64,000 bases of DNA from Aplysia californica (Eukaryota > Mollusca > Gastropoda > Aplysiida > Aplysiidae). Shown here piece by piece: positions 32,901-44,866 of the stretch. Location of the stretch: the NCBI RefSeq assembly GCF_000002075.1, contig NW_004797273.1, positions 514,310 to 578,309 of the forward strand, read 5' to 3'. Made by a program: the position numbers and the translations under genes. Below the pieces are notes generated by a model. The model had not been told where the DNA came from, ran no database searches, and worked only from the letters and a program-made list of their open reading frames with translations. How positions within the stretch are numbered: the stretch's first letter is position 1; the number at the start of each line of letters is the position of its first letter.

Positions 32901-35900
32901 AAAATCATTATTTTTCAACAGGAAAGACAGACAGATCGAACATTCAGGGTGGTAGGCTACCTTTTTTTTATTGCCAGTATAAGTAAACAACATTTTCTTA
33001 AACTGGGTTTTCTTTGTTATATTTCAGGGATTATCGTCATCCATAGCAGAGACCCCAAAAACATTTTACGACTTTAAGCAATCAGCTGTCCCCAAAAAGG
33101 CTGAAGCCCGCCAGATGTCACAGTCAGCGGTGTCTGGGAAGTATCCTGTGCCAAACAACTCAGCATACAAGAAACTGATGGCGCTGCAGACCAGATTCAC
33201 AGTAAGAATTGAGAGGAAAAGATGCCTCCTTAATAATAATATGATAGTAACTAAAGCTGTTTATTTTCGTGAGTCATCATTTTAGCATGAAGGTACCACA
33301 CCTATGTTCCAGCAATATCATAAGTCGAGATTGATGAGTGCCAGCCATGTGTTGACCTAGCATCTGTGTTTGCCGCGACCCGCGAATCACGGCCGCGATT
33401 TTTTACATTTTTTGGTCCGCAAGTTTTGCATTTTTCCAACAAAAAAACCACCGCCGGAAAGATAAAGTAATTTAAAAACAACAACAACACCAAAAACTGA
33501 GAATAATATTCATGAAAAAAACAAAACCAATCCTCTTTACTTTTAGAAAGAAAGTTTATTTTCACTTTCTCTTCACTTAGTCTCTTTCTCACTTGTTAAC
33601 GCTAGGTTGATTTGTAATTTTCATGTGAAGAACATAAGAAGGCTACCTTACATACTATTTATATATATTGCTGTTTCTCTTTCATTTTCCCTCTTTTTGT
33701 GTTTTATTTTGTTGGTGTGTTAATTATTTTTTTCTCGTTATTGTCTGATGTGTTGTTTTTCCATTTTTGTGTGTGTTTATATAGCGTAATGTTCTTCCTA
33801 CCTTTTCTAAAAAATGTGTTATAAGTTATGTTACAGCGTGTCTCCACCAAAAATGAATACTGACACTGGCAGGCCCCTTGTGTGTGATTCCATGATCTAC
33901 ATGTTAGATCCTGTACTTTTTCTCGAATTACACGTGTTTAGGGATAAAATGGCCAGTCTATGGATGGGTTGACTTACACCCTTATTTGTTAATTTTTGTG
34001 GTTGTTTATTTGCTGTTCTAATTTTGATTTCATTTCTATTGTGAAACCTTTATTTTTGACATTTTGACACTCTGTGTGTCGGTGGTTGACGGGTGCTCTG
34101 GTGTGGTTTGCTTCTTCTTTCCTATGAAATATCTATGGTCTTTATCTCCCCTTCTTCTTTTTTATGTTTGTTACTCTCTTGTAACACCTCTAATTTTCTG
34201 GCGCTCATATAACCTTATGCTGTTGCGAGCACCGTACAACCTCTACAAAAACAAAACACTGTGTGGCCGCAAAAGATATTCTCGATGATTAAAACAGAGC
34301 TGGTGTTTTAGATAAAGTTATCTCTATCAACATATTGCTATACGTCGTCAAAGAGAGTTGAAAGCTTGAAAATTAAAATTAATGGCAACTTTTTTTGGCC
34401 ACTTTTGCCTTTTTTTCGGCAACTTTTGGACTGAAAAATGGCAACAAACACAGATGCTAGGTTGATAATGTCATATGTCACACACTTAGATAGTAGTTCT
34501 GTTGGTAATAGTATAAGCATTCTCTTTCCAAGGTACTGCAACCCCCACCCTTCCCCTTCCTTTCCATACAAGCTCCTGAACAGAGCTCACATTTGCATTT
34601 TATTACATTTCACTGTTTGCCGATTCAGTGTGCAATACTTGTACAGTCCTCTCCACTTGTGTCGAAGTCACTTGAGTTGATATTCGATTAAGTTGATATT
34701 TGTCTCGGTTCTGTGCACCTCTACTTTACATAAATTTTTTATTGAAGTGATACTGTTAATGATAAGGTGTGTTCAACTCAAACATAAATGTGTTGGAATT
34801 GGAGTGCTGTTTTTACCCTTACCTGCAAGTTTGCAATGACTGAATTGATTTTTGTGTGTATCATCAGTTTTGACAGAGGTGATAGCGTACTTTAAAAAAA
34901 CAACACATTATGGGCCAGCTGTTCAGATTTACAAAGACCAAGAATTTGAAGATTTTGTTGCAGTTTCTTAATCTGTTGTATCAGTTGCATGTGCTCATGG
35001 CCTTGGAATATTTTATTTTGGCAAATTCTAGATTCTAATGTTGGGGGGGAAAAAAGCAAGAAATATATAGTCGAACTTGACATGACGGCCACCTGTACAA
35101 ACGGCCACTTTCCTTTCCCCCCCTTGTGTTTTTTTCTTTATAATTTAGCTGTGTAAAACGGGCACTTGTCCAGCGCGGCCGCGACCGCCCTATTTTATCA
35201 ACCCACGGCCAAATCTACCTGCCTAAGACGGCCAGACTTAGTCAAAAATATGCTTTTTCCACTGATGTTGTGGACAAGCCGTCATAATCATTATTCATTC
35301 GCCTGTTGTTGTTGTCGGTCCCTTTAATGGATGAAACGATCATGTTGCTTAGGTCGCTCCCAATGTTTTCCCAAGCTGACCAAGGGGTAACAATAAATTT
35401 TCAGCCGCTGGTAAGGGAAGCATGTGATCCGTCATAACCTATAAGGCCCGCCCACAACTCAGTCTGTAAACCCAGTCCATAACAAAAGAAGTCAACACAA
35501 ACTCGCAACAGAAGTGTTGCTCGTTCTCTGAGTGGTGGCGACCCATTTATTTGTCTCATTATGACACTTGGCCTTCCTCGTCTGAAACATTTCGTTTTGT
35601 TTTGACCTTTCCCGGCACCATAATTTAAAAAGGAACTAGATCTAGCGAAACCTTCGGAAAAAATGCAGTGGGTTTTATTTTTCAATATATATCCATATAT
35701 TTTGACGAGCGCCTGATTTCACCATCATGCCTCACATATGTAGACAAAGTAGGTGAAATTGTTAAAAGAGTGAAATAGTTGGGGGTTTTTCTCTCTCCTG
35801 AAAAAATTCTGCTCTTTGAGCTTAATTGGCTTATTATTAATACTTTTGAACAGTCTGCTGGCGACCTGTAGAGTCGGTCAATGTGCCGTCGGCCCACATA

Positions 35901-36581
35901 GTGCAGTGCCTCATTAAGACGAAGAGGGGTGCACTAGAAGTATTGTGTGTTTATGAGTATGACATCACAATACAATAACCAGATCTGCAACAGTTCTTGG
36001 AATCAAGGTGGAAGTAGGCCCACTATGCGGCCCATAGACTTGATTTATTAACAGTACAAGTGGTCACTGTTGTCTCTTATAAGTTATATTGCAAGTTTTA
36101 CTTTAATTATCTAATCTTCAGTCGCTGACTAGTAAACTTGTTGCACAATAATCTTTTAATTCCAAGCGATCGTTCTCATTCAGATCCAATGGCTATGTAC
36201 AAAAAAGCAAAAATACCACTTGAGACCATAGTCACCTTTTTTGGGGCGTCAAGATTTCATTTAAAAATCCAGCACTTTGTTACAAATTTTCCACAAATAA
36301 GCTTTCTGTTACTCTCTCCACTCCAACCACTGACTGATGGTAACACTTGAGACATATTTATTGCTCAACATTTTGTTTTATTTTTATCCATTAACTCTCA
36401 TTATTACATAGAGTTTGACTGTTTGTTGTTCTTCTTTCAGGCCGCTGATGGGAAACTGGTTTGGCAGAAGCTGCCCAAAGATATGCCTCTCTATTACCTC
36501 TCTGTAGGTTTGGTGTCTGCTGGTGTCCTCCTGACGTTTTACACACTCAAGCAAATGGCAACACCTCCTAAAAATGAATGA
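29879..36581 (+). CDS. COX7A2L: COX7A2L/SCAF1-like cytochrome c oxidase subunit 7A protein
   Basis: Three coding exons, 29879-29962, 33028-33201 and 36441-36581 (stop TGA), all GT-AG and phase 0, giving 132 residues. The N-terminus MFYKFNSITQ resembles the MYYKFSGFTQ start of vertebrate COX7A2L. The C-terminal third is the COX7A domain: ADGKLVWQKLPKDMPLYYLS followed by one membrane helix (about residues 104-122) and KQMATPPKNE, comparable to YMASQPKNK in human. In vertebrates this protein of the inner mitochondrial membrane bridges complexes III and IV in supercomplexes; here that role is inferred. The start has a favourable context (ACCATGT). The linker between the N-terminus and the COX7A domain is longer than in human (114 residues in total). 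COX7A paralogues lack this long N-terminus, which favours the COX7A2L assignment. Confidence 0.88.
30105..30147 (+). repeat. Short telomere-like CCCTAA run in intron
   Basis: CTAACCCTAACCCTACCCCT and further CCCCTA variants lie about 140 bp inside intron 1 of the COX7A2L-like gene. This is an interstitial remnant of a few units, not a telomere. Confidence 0.7.
30155..30393 (+). repeat. Tandem duplication, two units of about 115-125 bp
   Basis: Each unit contains TAGCAATGC, TTTTGTTCTGCCGATTTTTG, GCCCCCGC/GCGGGGGTG hairpin arms, AACGCAAAGGTTGTTGTCTT and CTCACGCCGCTT. The words after the second unit (TCTCGTGAATGGATCTGAAT) recur at 32112, so 30155-32152 may be a single composite element. Confidence 0.75.
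31563..31910 (+). repeat. Tandem duplication, two units of about 165-185 bp
   Basis: The halves share CTAGATTCTGCA, AAAATGTACT, TGCCAAGTTT, CTCCAAGAAAT and ACAAATATTGTCTCAAAAC-type words at matching positions. It lies in intron 1 of the COX7A2L-like gene. Confidence 0.7.
32159..32180. mobile_element. Solo terminus of the 15604-type Tigger-like MITE
   Basis: TTTAGGCAGAGACTACTG followed by TA matches the right end of the element at 15604-16506. No partner end lies nearby. Confidence 0.55.
32200..32675. mobile_element. TIR element T1, copy 1, with adjacent hairpin
   Basis: The main element (32240-32675) starts TGGCTATTCTCACCC and ends with the complement GGGTGAGAATAGCCA. Internal landmarks AACCACAGAATT, TTTTGTCTGTGGGCAGTGG, TAGTTCGGCTCGATTCGAAA and CACACCGATAGACAGTATTC recur in copy 2 at 58170. 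On its left, CTATTCTCAC and GTGAGAATAG (32200-32224) form a perfect hairpin with a 5-base loop, like two element ends joined. Confidence 0.75.
33028..33201 (+). CDS. COX7A2L: COX7A2L-like coding exon 2
   Basis: 58 codons, acceptor TATTTCAG and donor ACA/GTAAGA. Encodes the variable linker (SSSIAETPKTFYDFKQSAVP) and the start of the COX7A domain (YKKLMALQTRFT). Confidence 0.88.
34081..34250 (+). mobile_element. SINE-A copy
   Basis: GTTGACGGGTGCTCTGGTGT, TTGTTACTCTCTTGTAACAC and the tail GGCGCTCATATAACCTTATG with GTTGCGAGCACCGTAC. The tail is closer to SINE-B than to most SINE-A copies, linking the two families. It lies in intron 2 of the COX7A2L-like gene. Confidence 0.7.
35069..35260 (+). 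mobile_element. Tigger-like terminus, related to 2311
   Basis: AGTCGAACTTGACATGACGG and CCACCTGTACAAACGGCCAC match the family ends at 2311 and 55968. ACGGCCA words recur to about 35260, as in subterminal repeats. The opposite end was not found. Confidence 0.45.
35691..35740 (+). mobile_element. Terminal fragment of MITE family M1
   Basis: TTTTGACGAGCGCCTGATTT, CACCATCATGCCTCACATATG is an intact-looking M1 right terminus with no body attached. Confidence 0.55.
36441..36581 (+). CDS. COX7A2L: COX7A2L-like coding exon 3
   Basis: 46 codons plus stop, acceptor TTCTTTCAG. Encodes the COX7A core and membrane helix (LYYLSVGLVSAGVLLTFYTL). Confidence 0.9.
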   Translation, partial: AADGKLVWQKLPKDMPLYYLSVGLVSAGVLLTFYTLKQMATPPKNE

Positions 36582-36984
36582 TGAATGAATTTTTTAGTCA
36601 AAAAGTGTACATTTGATTGATTCATGTTGCTATTTTTTTTCCCCACATGACTGGTGGTAAATTATTAATTGTTGTTTTCAATGATTGTCTAAAATTGTCT
36701 TTGTGTGGACAACAGGAGACTGAGTGATGCAGAATACTTGTATGGTATGAATAAGGAGTAAGAAAAAAAGACAGTGATGTGATGAACTCCTCACGGTTTT
36801 GTGCTTTGAATGGCTCAGTGAATTTTGTTGCAGAGATGAATTGAATTGACATACTAAGCTTTGAGTCAAGACTTTATTTTTTACTCTACAATCTTTGTTT
36901 GTCTAGTTATCATGTCTCTGCACATGTTTTCTGACTCTAAAGACATACTTAACACAGTCCTTGATTTTATAGGAACGAATTAAA
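36582..36984 (+). other. Likely 3' UTR of the COX7A2L-like gene
   Basis: AT-rich sequence after the stop. ATTAAA at 36979-36984 is a plausible poly(A) signal about 400 nt downstream of the stop. Confidence 0.45.
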
Positions 36985-37087
36985 AGTGGAAATTTGAAAT
37001 CTTGGTCTCATGTTTTGAATTTTTATTTATGGAGTCTGTTTTCGAAAATGAACTGATGACCTCACGAGTAGCATTATTAGTAGGGAG

Positions 37088-37213
37088 TGCTTATTTAGGC
37101 CACATATGACCTAAATAAGGTAAGGGAGGGGGGTTTAGCTTATTTAGGCCACAGTGGACTGTGGCCTAAATAAAGTAAGGGAGGGGGATTTAGCTTATTT
37201 AGGCCACACATGC
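37088..37213. repeat. Hairpin-forming duplicated segment
   Basis: TTATTTAGGCCACAGT and ACTGTGGCCTAAATAA (near 37138-37172) form a long near-perfect inverted repeat. GTAAGGGAGGGGG and GCTTATTTAGGCCACA repeat either side, so the segment holds direct and inverted copies. Confidence 0.75.
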
Positions 37214-38683
37214 TCAAACTACCCTTTTCAGGCAACTGAGTTCGTTCCACTTTCATAATGGTGCACCTTTCTCATTTAGTACGGTTTTGTCTCAGTGTAC
37301 AACTTAAAAATCATAATCATAATGAATGTTGTAAAGAACAAAGCACAATACGCAAAATTTTGCTCAATCCCAATGGTTTGAATGAGGGCCAGATTTTTCC
37401 TTCATGGAGGGGCAAAAGCTAGGCTACCATTTTGGCACACTTTGGTCAAATGAAAAGGTCAAATCCTCCGAATGGACTTACGGGTTAAATTTGGGGTATA
37501 AAAAGTGTGTACACTACGTGGCTGAGTCAAAGTTACACTATCTTTGCCTGAGAGACACTCTCTCGTACTGTCTCGTCGTAGTAGTACATGTAGTAGTAGT
37601 AGCAAAGATCGTGTAGAGAATCTTTGGTAGTAGATTCTATCTTGTAGACAGTTTTGTGAACGTGCTCGCGGCAGGGCGAATCGGCCTTGATAAGCCCCGT
37701 AGACTTTTGTGATCGGCCACGAAGCCTCGTGTTTTGATGGATCTAGATCTAAACAACTCAGTGTTAATCGCACTGCCACATCCGACAGGCCTAGATCTAC
37801 ATCTTTTTAAAAAAAGGAAAAGAAAGATCATCAAAATGGTTGAATTCGCGTGAAAATCGATTCGGTAGAACTAGAACTATTAAAATTTGCTTCTGAAAAC
37901 AAGGCAATTTTTATACGAAGGCCATTTTTATAACTCGATGAAATAAAAACTACTGGCTGTGTACTGTGTTATTCTGTATAAATTATGAAACTTCAGGACG
38001 TATTATTATTTTCCAGCATCTTTTGACGCCTGAGCTGTAGAGGTTGAAGTTTTCACAACACTAAATCTAGATCTAGTAATTTAATAGGGCTTTCCGTAAA
38101 AAATGCATAGATCTACAAAAGCTGAACCACCGAATCGACCGGTCAGCGGCCCGGGCACCTCGCTCTCCCCTGCACACTGTGATAACGTGTTGCTTCGGTA
38201 TCGCATATATTCAACTATTAATACGTGCGGCTATGGCAATTGGGATGTACTGACTGACTAAAAATTCCGTTTCGTTTTTATTTTAGCATATGTTTGACTT
38301 TAATAGTGCAGGCGATAGCTAGATCTAGATTCCCTGTCTAGAATCGGTAGTAGCAGACCTATCTATGCTAGAAGCAGCCAGAGAGCCTACAACTGCTAGA
38401 TCTAGATCTAACTTTTTGCTATGCCTTTGGGCTTTGGAATTGAAATAAAACGAATTGCACAGTTCTAGTTACTTTTAGATTCAGCAACTAACTGTATTTC
38501 CAGAGTTAATAATAACAAATCTCAGCTTAACAATCACTTTTACTTTTTTAAAGAAAAATTAGATCCAACTTTTTTTTCTAAAATCTGTTTTGCGCAAACT
38601 TAAGATTTTCTCTACTTGTAGAGCACAGAATTTACATTGTAAGCCTCTGCTCAGTCTTTTAGTATACATAATAAAATACACAC
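37214..38683. other. No recognisable gene
   Basis: AT-rich with scattered TAGATCTAGAT words (38068, 38320, 38398). The open frames around 37404-37834 have no recognised similarity. Confidence 0.45.
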
Positions 38684-38703
38684 ACACACACACATATATA
38701 TAT

Positions 38704-38767
<64 letters not shown>

Positions 38768-38785
38768 GAGAGAGAGAGAGAGATC
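38684..38785. repeat. CA, AT and GA compound microsatellite
   Basis: A short (CA)n run, then about 60 bp of (TA)n, then (GA)n. Confidence 0.9.
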
Positions 38786-38989
38786 TATATAATCATTTTA
38801 TGTGATTTTCGGGATGTTTTTAAAACTTTTTTTTTAACATGTCATAAAATCAAATTGTGCATTTTTCTTTGATAATAAGAATAACATTAGCAGTGGACTT
38901 TTTTTTAGACAGCGAGTCTCTGATTCAATATTTTAAAGAAATGCTAATCAATGAAAATTGCAAATTGATAATAGTTTAGTCCTGTAGAG

Positions 38990-39735
38990 GATAGGTGGAC
39001 TCCGGGGTCTGCAGAGCGAAATACTAGGTTTTAGGATGTGAACCCCGGAGTCACCGTAGTGAAATAAGGTTTGGTTTAAGTAAGGATTGGTGGACCCCGG
39101 GGTCAACGTAGTGATAAATAAGCAGATTTAAGGTGGATCCCGGGCCCCGGGGTCTACCTAGGGAAATACTAGGTTTTAGGACAGGTGGACCCCGGGGTCA
39201 CTAGTGAAATAAGTAGGTTTCTTTAAAGATTGGTGGACCCCGGGGTCAGTATAGTGAAATAAGTAGGGTTAATTTTAAAAGGATTGGTTGACCTCGGAGT
39301 CACCATAGCCATAGAGGTATAAGAAGGTTTAATTAAGGATTGGTGGACCCCCGGAACACCTTGATTAAACCTACTTATTTTACTACGGTGACCGCAGGTT
39401 CCACCTATTCTAAAACCTAACTAGTATTTCGTTAGGTAGACCCTGGGGTCCACCTTAAACCTACCTATTTTACTACGTTGACTTCAAGGTCCACCAATCC
39501 TTAAAATTAAACCTAGATCTACATGTACTTATTTCACTACGTTGACCCCAGGGTCCACCAATCCTTAATTAAACCTAGATCTACTGATTTCACTATGTTG
39601 ACCCCGGGGTCCACCAATCCTTAATTAAACCTAGATCTACTTATAATTTCACTACATTGACCACGGGCTCCGCCAGTCCTACTATAAAATAACTGAGATC
39701 TACTTATTTCACTATGTCTGGCCCCGCGGAAAATT
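38990..39735. repeat. Palindrome made of two opposed tandem arrays
   Basis: Units of roughly 45-60 bp. Eight units in the left half carry GGTGGACCCCGGGGTC-like cores followed by GTAGTGAAATAAGTAGG. About seven in the right half carry the inverted form, CCTACTTATTTCACTACGTTG then ACCCCGGGGTCCACC. The dyad is near 39360. No coding frame. The core is itself a short palindrome around CCCGGG. Confidence 0.85.
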
Positions 39736-40440
39736 GCATTTTTGAAATAAAAAAATTGCAAGGTAAACTGCCTAAAAATTGCAAAAAATTGCAACCTTCC
39801 CATCCCAGGCGCATTAATACGGGCTTAACATTTTTAGTTTAAAAAACATGACAGTTTTGAGTACCGGTAGCATAAAAGCAGCACAGCCTTTAAAAAAATC
39901 ATGACCCATTATACAAATTCATCAAATGTTATTAACAACATTTACTAGTAACAAAACACGAGTACGTGAACAATAAGGTTATCGACCAAATATAATATGA
40001 TAACGCGTGACACAAAATAATGGAACCATCCGTTTTCGTAATAAGTTTTAAATGAAGGCATAAAATTTGACCAAATTTAGTACATACCAGGTACTTGGTT
40101 CATGCAAAAATCAAGAAGTGTATGAGGTTTAGTCTATAAAAAAAAAAAAAAACTGACGAGGGATTTTCGAAACAACCTCTAAAATCTAAATACAAAATAA
40201 GCTTATGCTCCAATCAAATAGATTCTATATCCTGTTCTATTTTTCTCTTGAAATCTTCGATACAGCGGTAATCTGTATTTAGATCTATTAAAACCGGCAT
40301 GGTATTGTTTTAACACTAAGTCAAATCGTAAAATATAGCAATTTTTCCCCCCCATTTATAAACAATAGTAATACATGTACTAATGTTGATCTAGATCATT
40401 TCTATAGCACCCACTCCCGTGTGAACGCAGCTTAAAGGCG
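39736..40440. other. No gene; fragments with AAATTGCA words
   Basis: Repeated AAAAATTGCAA words at 39725-39800 are related to AAAATTGCG words at 41652-41735. Otherwise nothing was recognised. Confidence 0.4.
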
Positions 40441-40454
40441 TTTTACATAACGGA

Positions 40455-41570
40455 ATGTTTACCTACACGGTACGCGGACACCTAGCCTCAGTGTTTACGT
40501 ACACGATAACCGGCAACCGGGCTCGTAGTCTCAGTGTCACGTATACGGTGACAGGGCAGTTGGGAATTCCAAGTTCAGTTTTTGTCATCCGGTGTTGTCT
40601 TCAACTCCAGCCCTCCCCCGACTGTACCTTTAAAAAAAATATAATCAATAATTCCTCCCATTCCGGAGCTCTATACTTCGTAGCTCACAGACTTTGAATG
40701 AGCTTTGGTGACCCCAACCGGTACTCACAATGTGATGCGAAAGCACAGGTTCACTGACCGGTAACGATGGCGAGCCCGACAAGACGCGTGTATAACTTTC
40801 TTTTTAAAAATTTTATTTCAACAAGTGACAGCACAGGGCAAATATTGGTTTTCTTTCATTCCGGTTACCGTGTACGTAGATACTGAGACTAGGTGCCGGG
40901 TTACCGTCATGTAGACATATGCATCATGTATGAACAATATTCACGCGCGCGCACACACACGCACACTCACTCACGTACACCTCACGCGCGCACACACCTA
41001 CTTTCTTATCACACGCGCACGCAAAGGCCTAGCCCAGAGAAACCCGGCCACCTTCTCGGCCTTGCCTATGTCTTGTGTTGTACCTGATGCATTCGGGCCT
41101 GAATTTCTTGTTATAGTTTTTAGTTTTAGAGTACGCTCAGTGGGCTTAAGCTGGGCCGCGGACACCTAGCCTCAGTGTCTACGTTACTACGTACACGGTA
41201 ACCGGGCACGTAGTCTCAGTGTCACATACATAGTAACTGGGCATTTAAGAATTCCAAGTTCAGTTTTTGTCATTCGGTGTTGTTGCCTTCAACTCCATCC
41301 TCCCCCGACTGTACATTTAAAAAAAAAATCAATAATTCTCCCATTCCGGAGCCATATACTTCGTAGCGCACAGACTTTGAATGAACTTTGGTGACCCCAA
41401 CCGGTACTCACAATGTGATGCGAAAGCACAGGTTCACTGACCGGTAACTTTTTTTTATTTCAACAAGTGACAGCACAGGTCAAATATTGGTTAATTTTCA
41501 CCCCGGTGGGTTACCGTGTATTACAGCTTTTAGACTCTAAATTAGAGTACGCTCAGTAGGCTTGAGCTGG
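40455..41570 (+). mobile_element. Array-plus-body element, two head-to-tail copies
   Basis: Copy 1 (about 40455-40905) and copy 2 (about 41158-41520) each begin with a few roughly 36-bp units containing ACCTAGCCTCAGTGT, TACGTACACG and GGTAACCGGGC words. A shared body follows: GAATTCCAAGTTCAGTTTTTG, CTCCCCCGACTGTAC, ATTCCGGAGC, CTTTGGTGACCCCAACCGGT and AGCACAGGTTCACTGACCGG. Each ends toward a GGTTACCGTGTA unit. A GAGTACGCTCAGT segment follows each (41130 and 41543). A reverse copy is at 56820-58165. No protein frame is shared between copies. Confidence 0.75.
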
Positions 41571-42918
41571 GCCGATACCATGATTTACGTAGGCCTATCG
41601 GCTCTGTACGCGCACCTTTTCGTATTTAATTAAAATTAAAGCGTTAATGTATTTTTGCCTAAAATTGCGAAAATAGCTAAAAATTGCGGGTTTATTGAGG
41701 AACTCGACGAAAAACGCGGCCGCAAGACCGCAATTTCCTGGAGGGCCAGTAGATTCTATGCAAGGAGATTAAAAGTATTAGTTCTACGCTCCTTGATTCT
41801 ATGTCATTGTTAGTCTGATGACTCAACTGAAAGTAGCCAATGTTGGTCTAGATTTCTCTTTTTTCTTTGATTTTTAAAATTGATTTTAGTTCTTTCTAAT
41901 CATCTCTTTTAAAAAAATAAATCTGTAGGCTCATATGTTGTTCGATTCTTTGTTTTTGTGCATGATAGTGATAACGTAATGGAGTTGAATGTCTTATTAT
42001 CCCCAGGGATAGTCATTTTGAATAGAATGGGCTTTGTTCACCCAAAATAACATTTAATGTCATGCACAAGAGAAATATTCCCGGAAAAGCCAGAAAATCA
42101 TGTTACCCCTCCTCTGATTCGAATCCTATAAGTTTAACTTATGTCTTTTGTGGTGAATTTTGTCCCAAACCAACCATTGCAGTGTGCTTCTGTTGCTATT
42201 GTGATTGTGGCTAGATCAAAGTCTGCAGTACACTGCAGACCTCTCTCGCTTCACCCGCTGCGTTTGCTTGCAGTGGCATTGTTTGCGTGGGCTTGCTCCA
42301 CCACTGCGTTTGTCTCTCTCTCTTACTTTTAACACATTGTTAACGAGCCTTTGTCCCTGCTATAACCGATCGGGCTCCAATGAGGCCCTCTTATTGCCGA
42401 TAACTTTTAATAGAGATAAAGAGTAGGAAAAATCGGGGATTTAAAAAATCCATTATTACCGGGCCTGTTATTATAGTTTCCAGTATTTTTTACATGATAA
42501 CTTAACCTACAGACATAAATTTAGAGGAACTCACATCATTGCATTTCATTATATACAGCTTTATCGTCGGATGATTTCCGTGGATCTCCCTATTCAGTTG
42601 GAGGCAATTCAATTGACTGACAGACTGCTGTGAACTGTTCATCATGTATTCAGGAAACAGCACAATGTATGCAGTAGTAGTAGTAGTCTGACATTTGTCG
42701 CAAAACTTGCCAATGCTAAAAGAGAATCATTCCTCCTCAACCTGTACATGCACACTTTACATATATGGGAGATATGTAAGTAATCGTTTTGCAGGACCCT
42801 TATATTCATACAAGTTAAAAATCTAATTAAAATCATTAGTTCGTCCATCATGACTTGACAATGACCTTTAACATTAACATCCAAGGAGGAAGAGAAGTTA
42901 TAGTCCTTGCTGACCAGC
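41571..42918. other. No recognisable gene
   Basis: Nothing coding is supported. CTGCAGTACACTGCAG near 42225 is a short palindrome. Confidence 0.4.
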
Positions 42919-43129
42919 ATCTGTGGTGTAGCAGTTTGGCGCTTCACTGTTGCATTGCAAGCAGGAGATTGATTCCCAAGTAGGGAGAAAATTTATATTG
43001 AGTATCTTTGTCCTTATACTGAGACATTGTATCCCTCTCAGCCCAGGTAGGGTTGGAAGCCTGACTCCTAAATGATCTAAATTGTGCCGATGGGGGTGTA
43101 ACAAACACCTACTTAATAAAAAAAAAAAC
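42919..43129 (+). mobile_element. SINE-C copy (tRNA-headed)
   Basis: The head TGTGGTGTAGCAGTTTGGCG, GGAGATTGATTCCCAAGTAG has A- and B-box-like blocks. The body has TGTATCCCTCTCAGCCCAGG; the 3' end has AATGATCTAAATTGTGCCGA and an A-rich tail. It pairs with the minus-strand copy at 20668. Confidence 0.7.
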
Positions 43130-43718
43130 TTGCTACCTGGCACGGTAAAGAGAAAAATAAAAGAAACAATAGATCTAGCAAGAAACTAGGAATGATTACA
43201 AACTCTCCAACTCAACACTTTCCCCGTCCTTATGCGGTGTGCTTATCTGCACATGCCCACCCCACTTGTGAATTGTTTGTGAATCAGGGAAAGAAAACAA
43301 GTAGGATCAACAAGTGGCTCCCTCCAACCACCGATAATAGGGACAGCGAATGAGACCAACCAGTGACGCTTTCCATCCACCGACTTGAAAAGCATTTTAG
43401 TCAGTGGTGCAATATCACCAAGAACAGATGCGAGCAACAGTAACAACATTGAGTGAAAAGGGACAAACTTTGCAGACTGAGTTTTAGTTTAACCCTATCC
43501 GTAGGTCATGTTTTGCTATCGAATCCATATAATGTGGGGAACTCTGTGCCACCACTTTCAAAGAGGAAATTTACTCGTTAATCCAATCTGTACGGTTTGC
43601 ATAGCATAGCAGTCTGTCAAAATGATTTTTTTTAGAAAAACTGAAAATTTCAAAGAGATCTTCGTAATAGAAGTATTCTAAAATGTGAAGAATACAACCC
43701 CAGGGCATACGGATAGGG
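43130..43718. other. No recognisable gene
   Basis: Nothing was recognised. Confidence 0.4.
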
Positions 43719-43895
43719 TTAAGTAAGAGCTTTAGTTTTGTGGCACTTGCAACACAATTATGTCGTACAAGTGCCGAAGATTAGATGTTATAATTTTACA
43801 AGAGAGTACAAATTACAAAAACTCAAAAAAGAAGGAGAGATAGATTGATACATATGTTTTGATAGGAAAGGAGCAAACCCAATCATAGCATTTGC
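43719..43895 (-). mobile_element. SINE-A copy, degraded
   Basis: TTTTGTGGCACTTGCAACAC, ACAAGTGCCGAAGATTAGA, TTTACAAGAGAGTACA and GATAGGAAAGGAGCAAACCC are recognisable. Confidence 0.65.
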
Positions 43896-44842
43896 AGACT
43901 GACATCTCGCACAAACAAAACGTAGAAAAAAGGAAATGTATAAATACTTCATCTTTATTTCATTCCATCTGTATTGGAAAAAACATGTCAACATAACACG
44001 TTACAAAAATATCAACAACATGGTCACTGGTGTTCATCATTACCAGTCAGTATAAGAATGGGAAAAATGTTTAAAGAAAAAAAAAAGTGCCACAAGAAAG
44101 TAAGAAAAACTTCATGATGACAGTAAGACTAAGAAACAAATTATTTTCAACTGTTACTTTTACGGAACTGGCTAAAAATAACAGACTTCACTATCGGTAC
44201 CTGCTACAGAGGATATGAACAACGCACCTACTTTATACATCAAATGAAACAACTGTAATGACAAGATCTTAAATGAACTCCATATGGTATGGTACTTGAA
44301 CCGAGGATTGAAACATCTTTGTGAAATCTTCACTACCTTCAAAATCAAACAAATTCAGCAGCTACAAAAAACATCTCCACCTCAACATTTAAAAGTAGGC
44401 TAATTTAAGTAATTTCTTCTATGTTTGCCAACCTTAGGCCTCAGGAATTAAATTGCAAACAGACTAATCACAGTAATTCACTTGTCATGATTAACGTAGT
44501 CAAACACACCCTGAAAACCTAATTTATGCTATTCAAAAAATAAGAACCCGTAAATCATGTGACTGCAAGTCTACCAGAGATTATGGTTGGAGTCTTTCCA
44601 TTCAGAACTCTGTTCGACTTAATGATAAACACCCTCAATACCCAGATCATTTATGAAACTTGTATCACTACCAGCTTGAACAACCTAACCCCTGCTATTA
44701 TTGAGAAAACTTTCATCATTCAAGTGGACGCATGATAATGATATGAATTTTGATCACCACACATACATTATAATACATACACCTATTATAATTTTTATTG
44801 CCGTCTTGTCTTGCAAAAGATGAGGACTATAATCGAGCACCG
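43896..44842. other. No recognisable gene
   Basis: AT-rich; no exon or repeat was supported. Confidence 0.4.
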
Positions 44843-44864
44843 TGCGTTTAGGCGGAGACTACTG
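44843..44864. mobile_element. Solo terminus of the 15604-type Tigger-like MITE
   Basis: TTTAGGCGGAGACTACTG followed by TA matches the right end of the 15604 element. It sits directly before the piggyBac remnant. Confidence 0.55.
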
Positions 44865-44866
44865 TA

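Noticed and set aside
38590-38805. 71-codon frame near 38.6 kb
   Set aside because: Mostly Ile-Tyr translation of the TA microsatellite.
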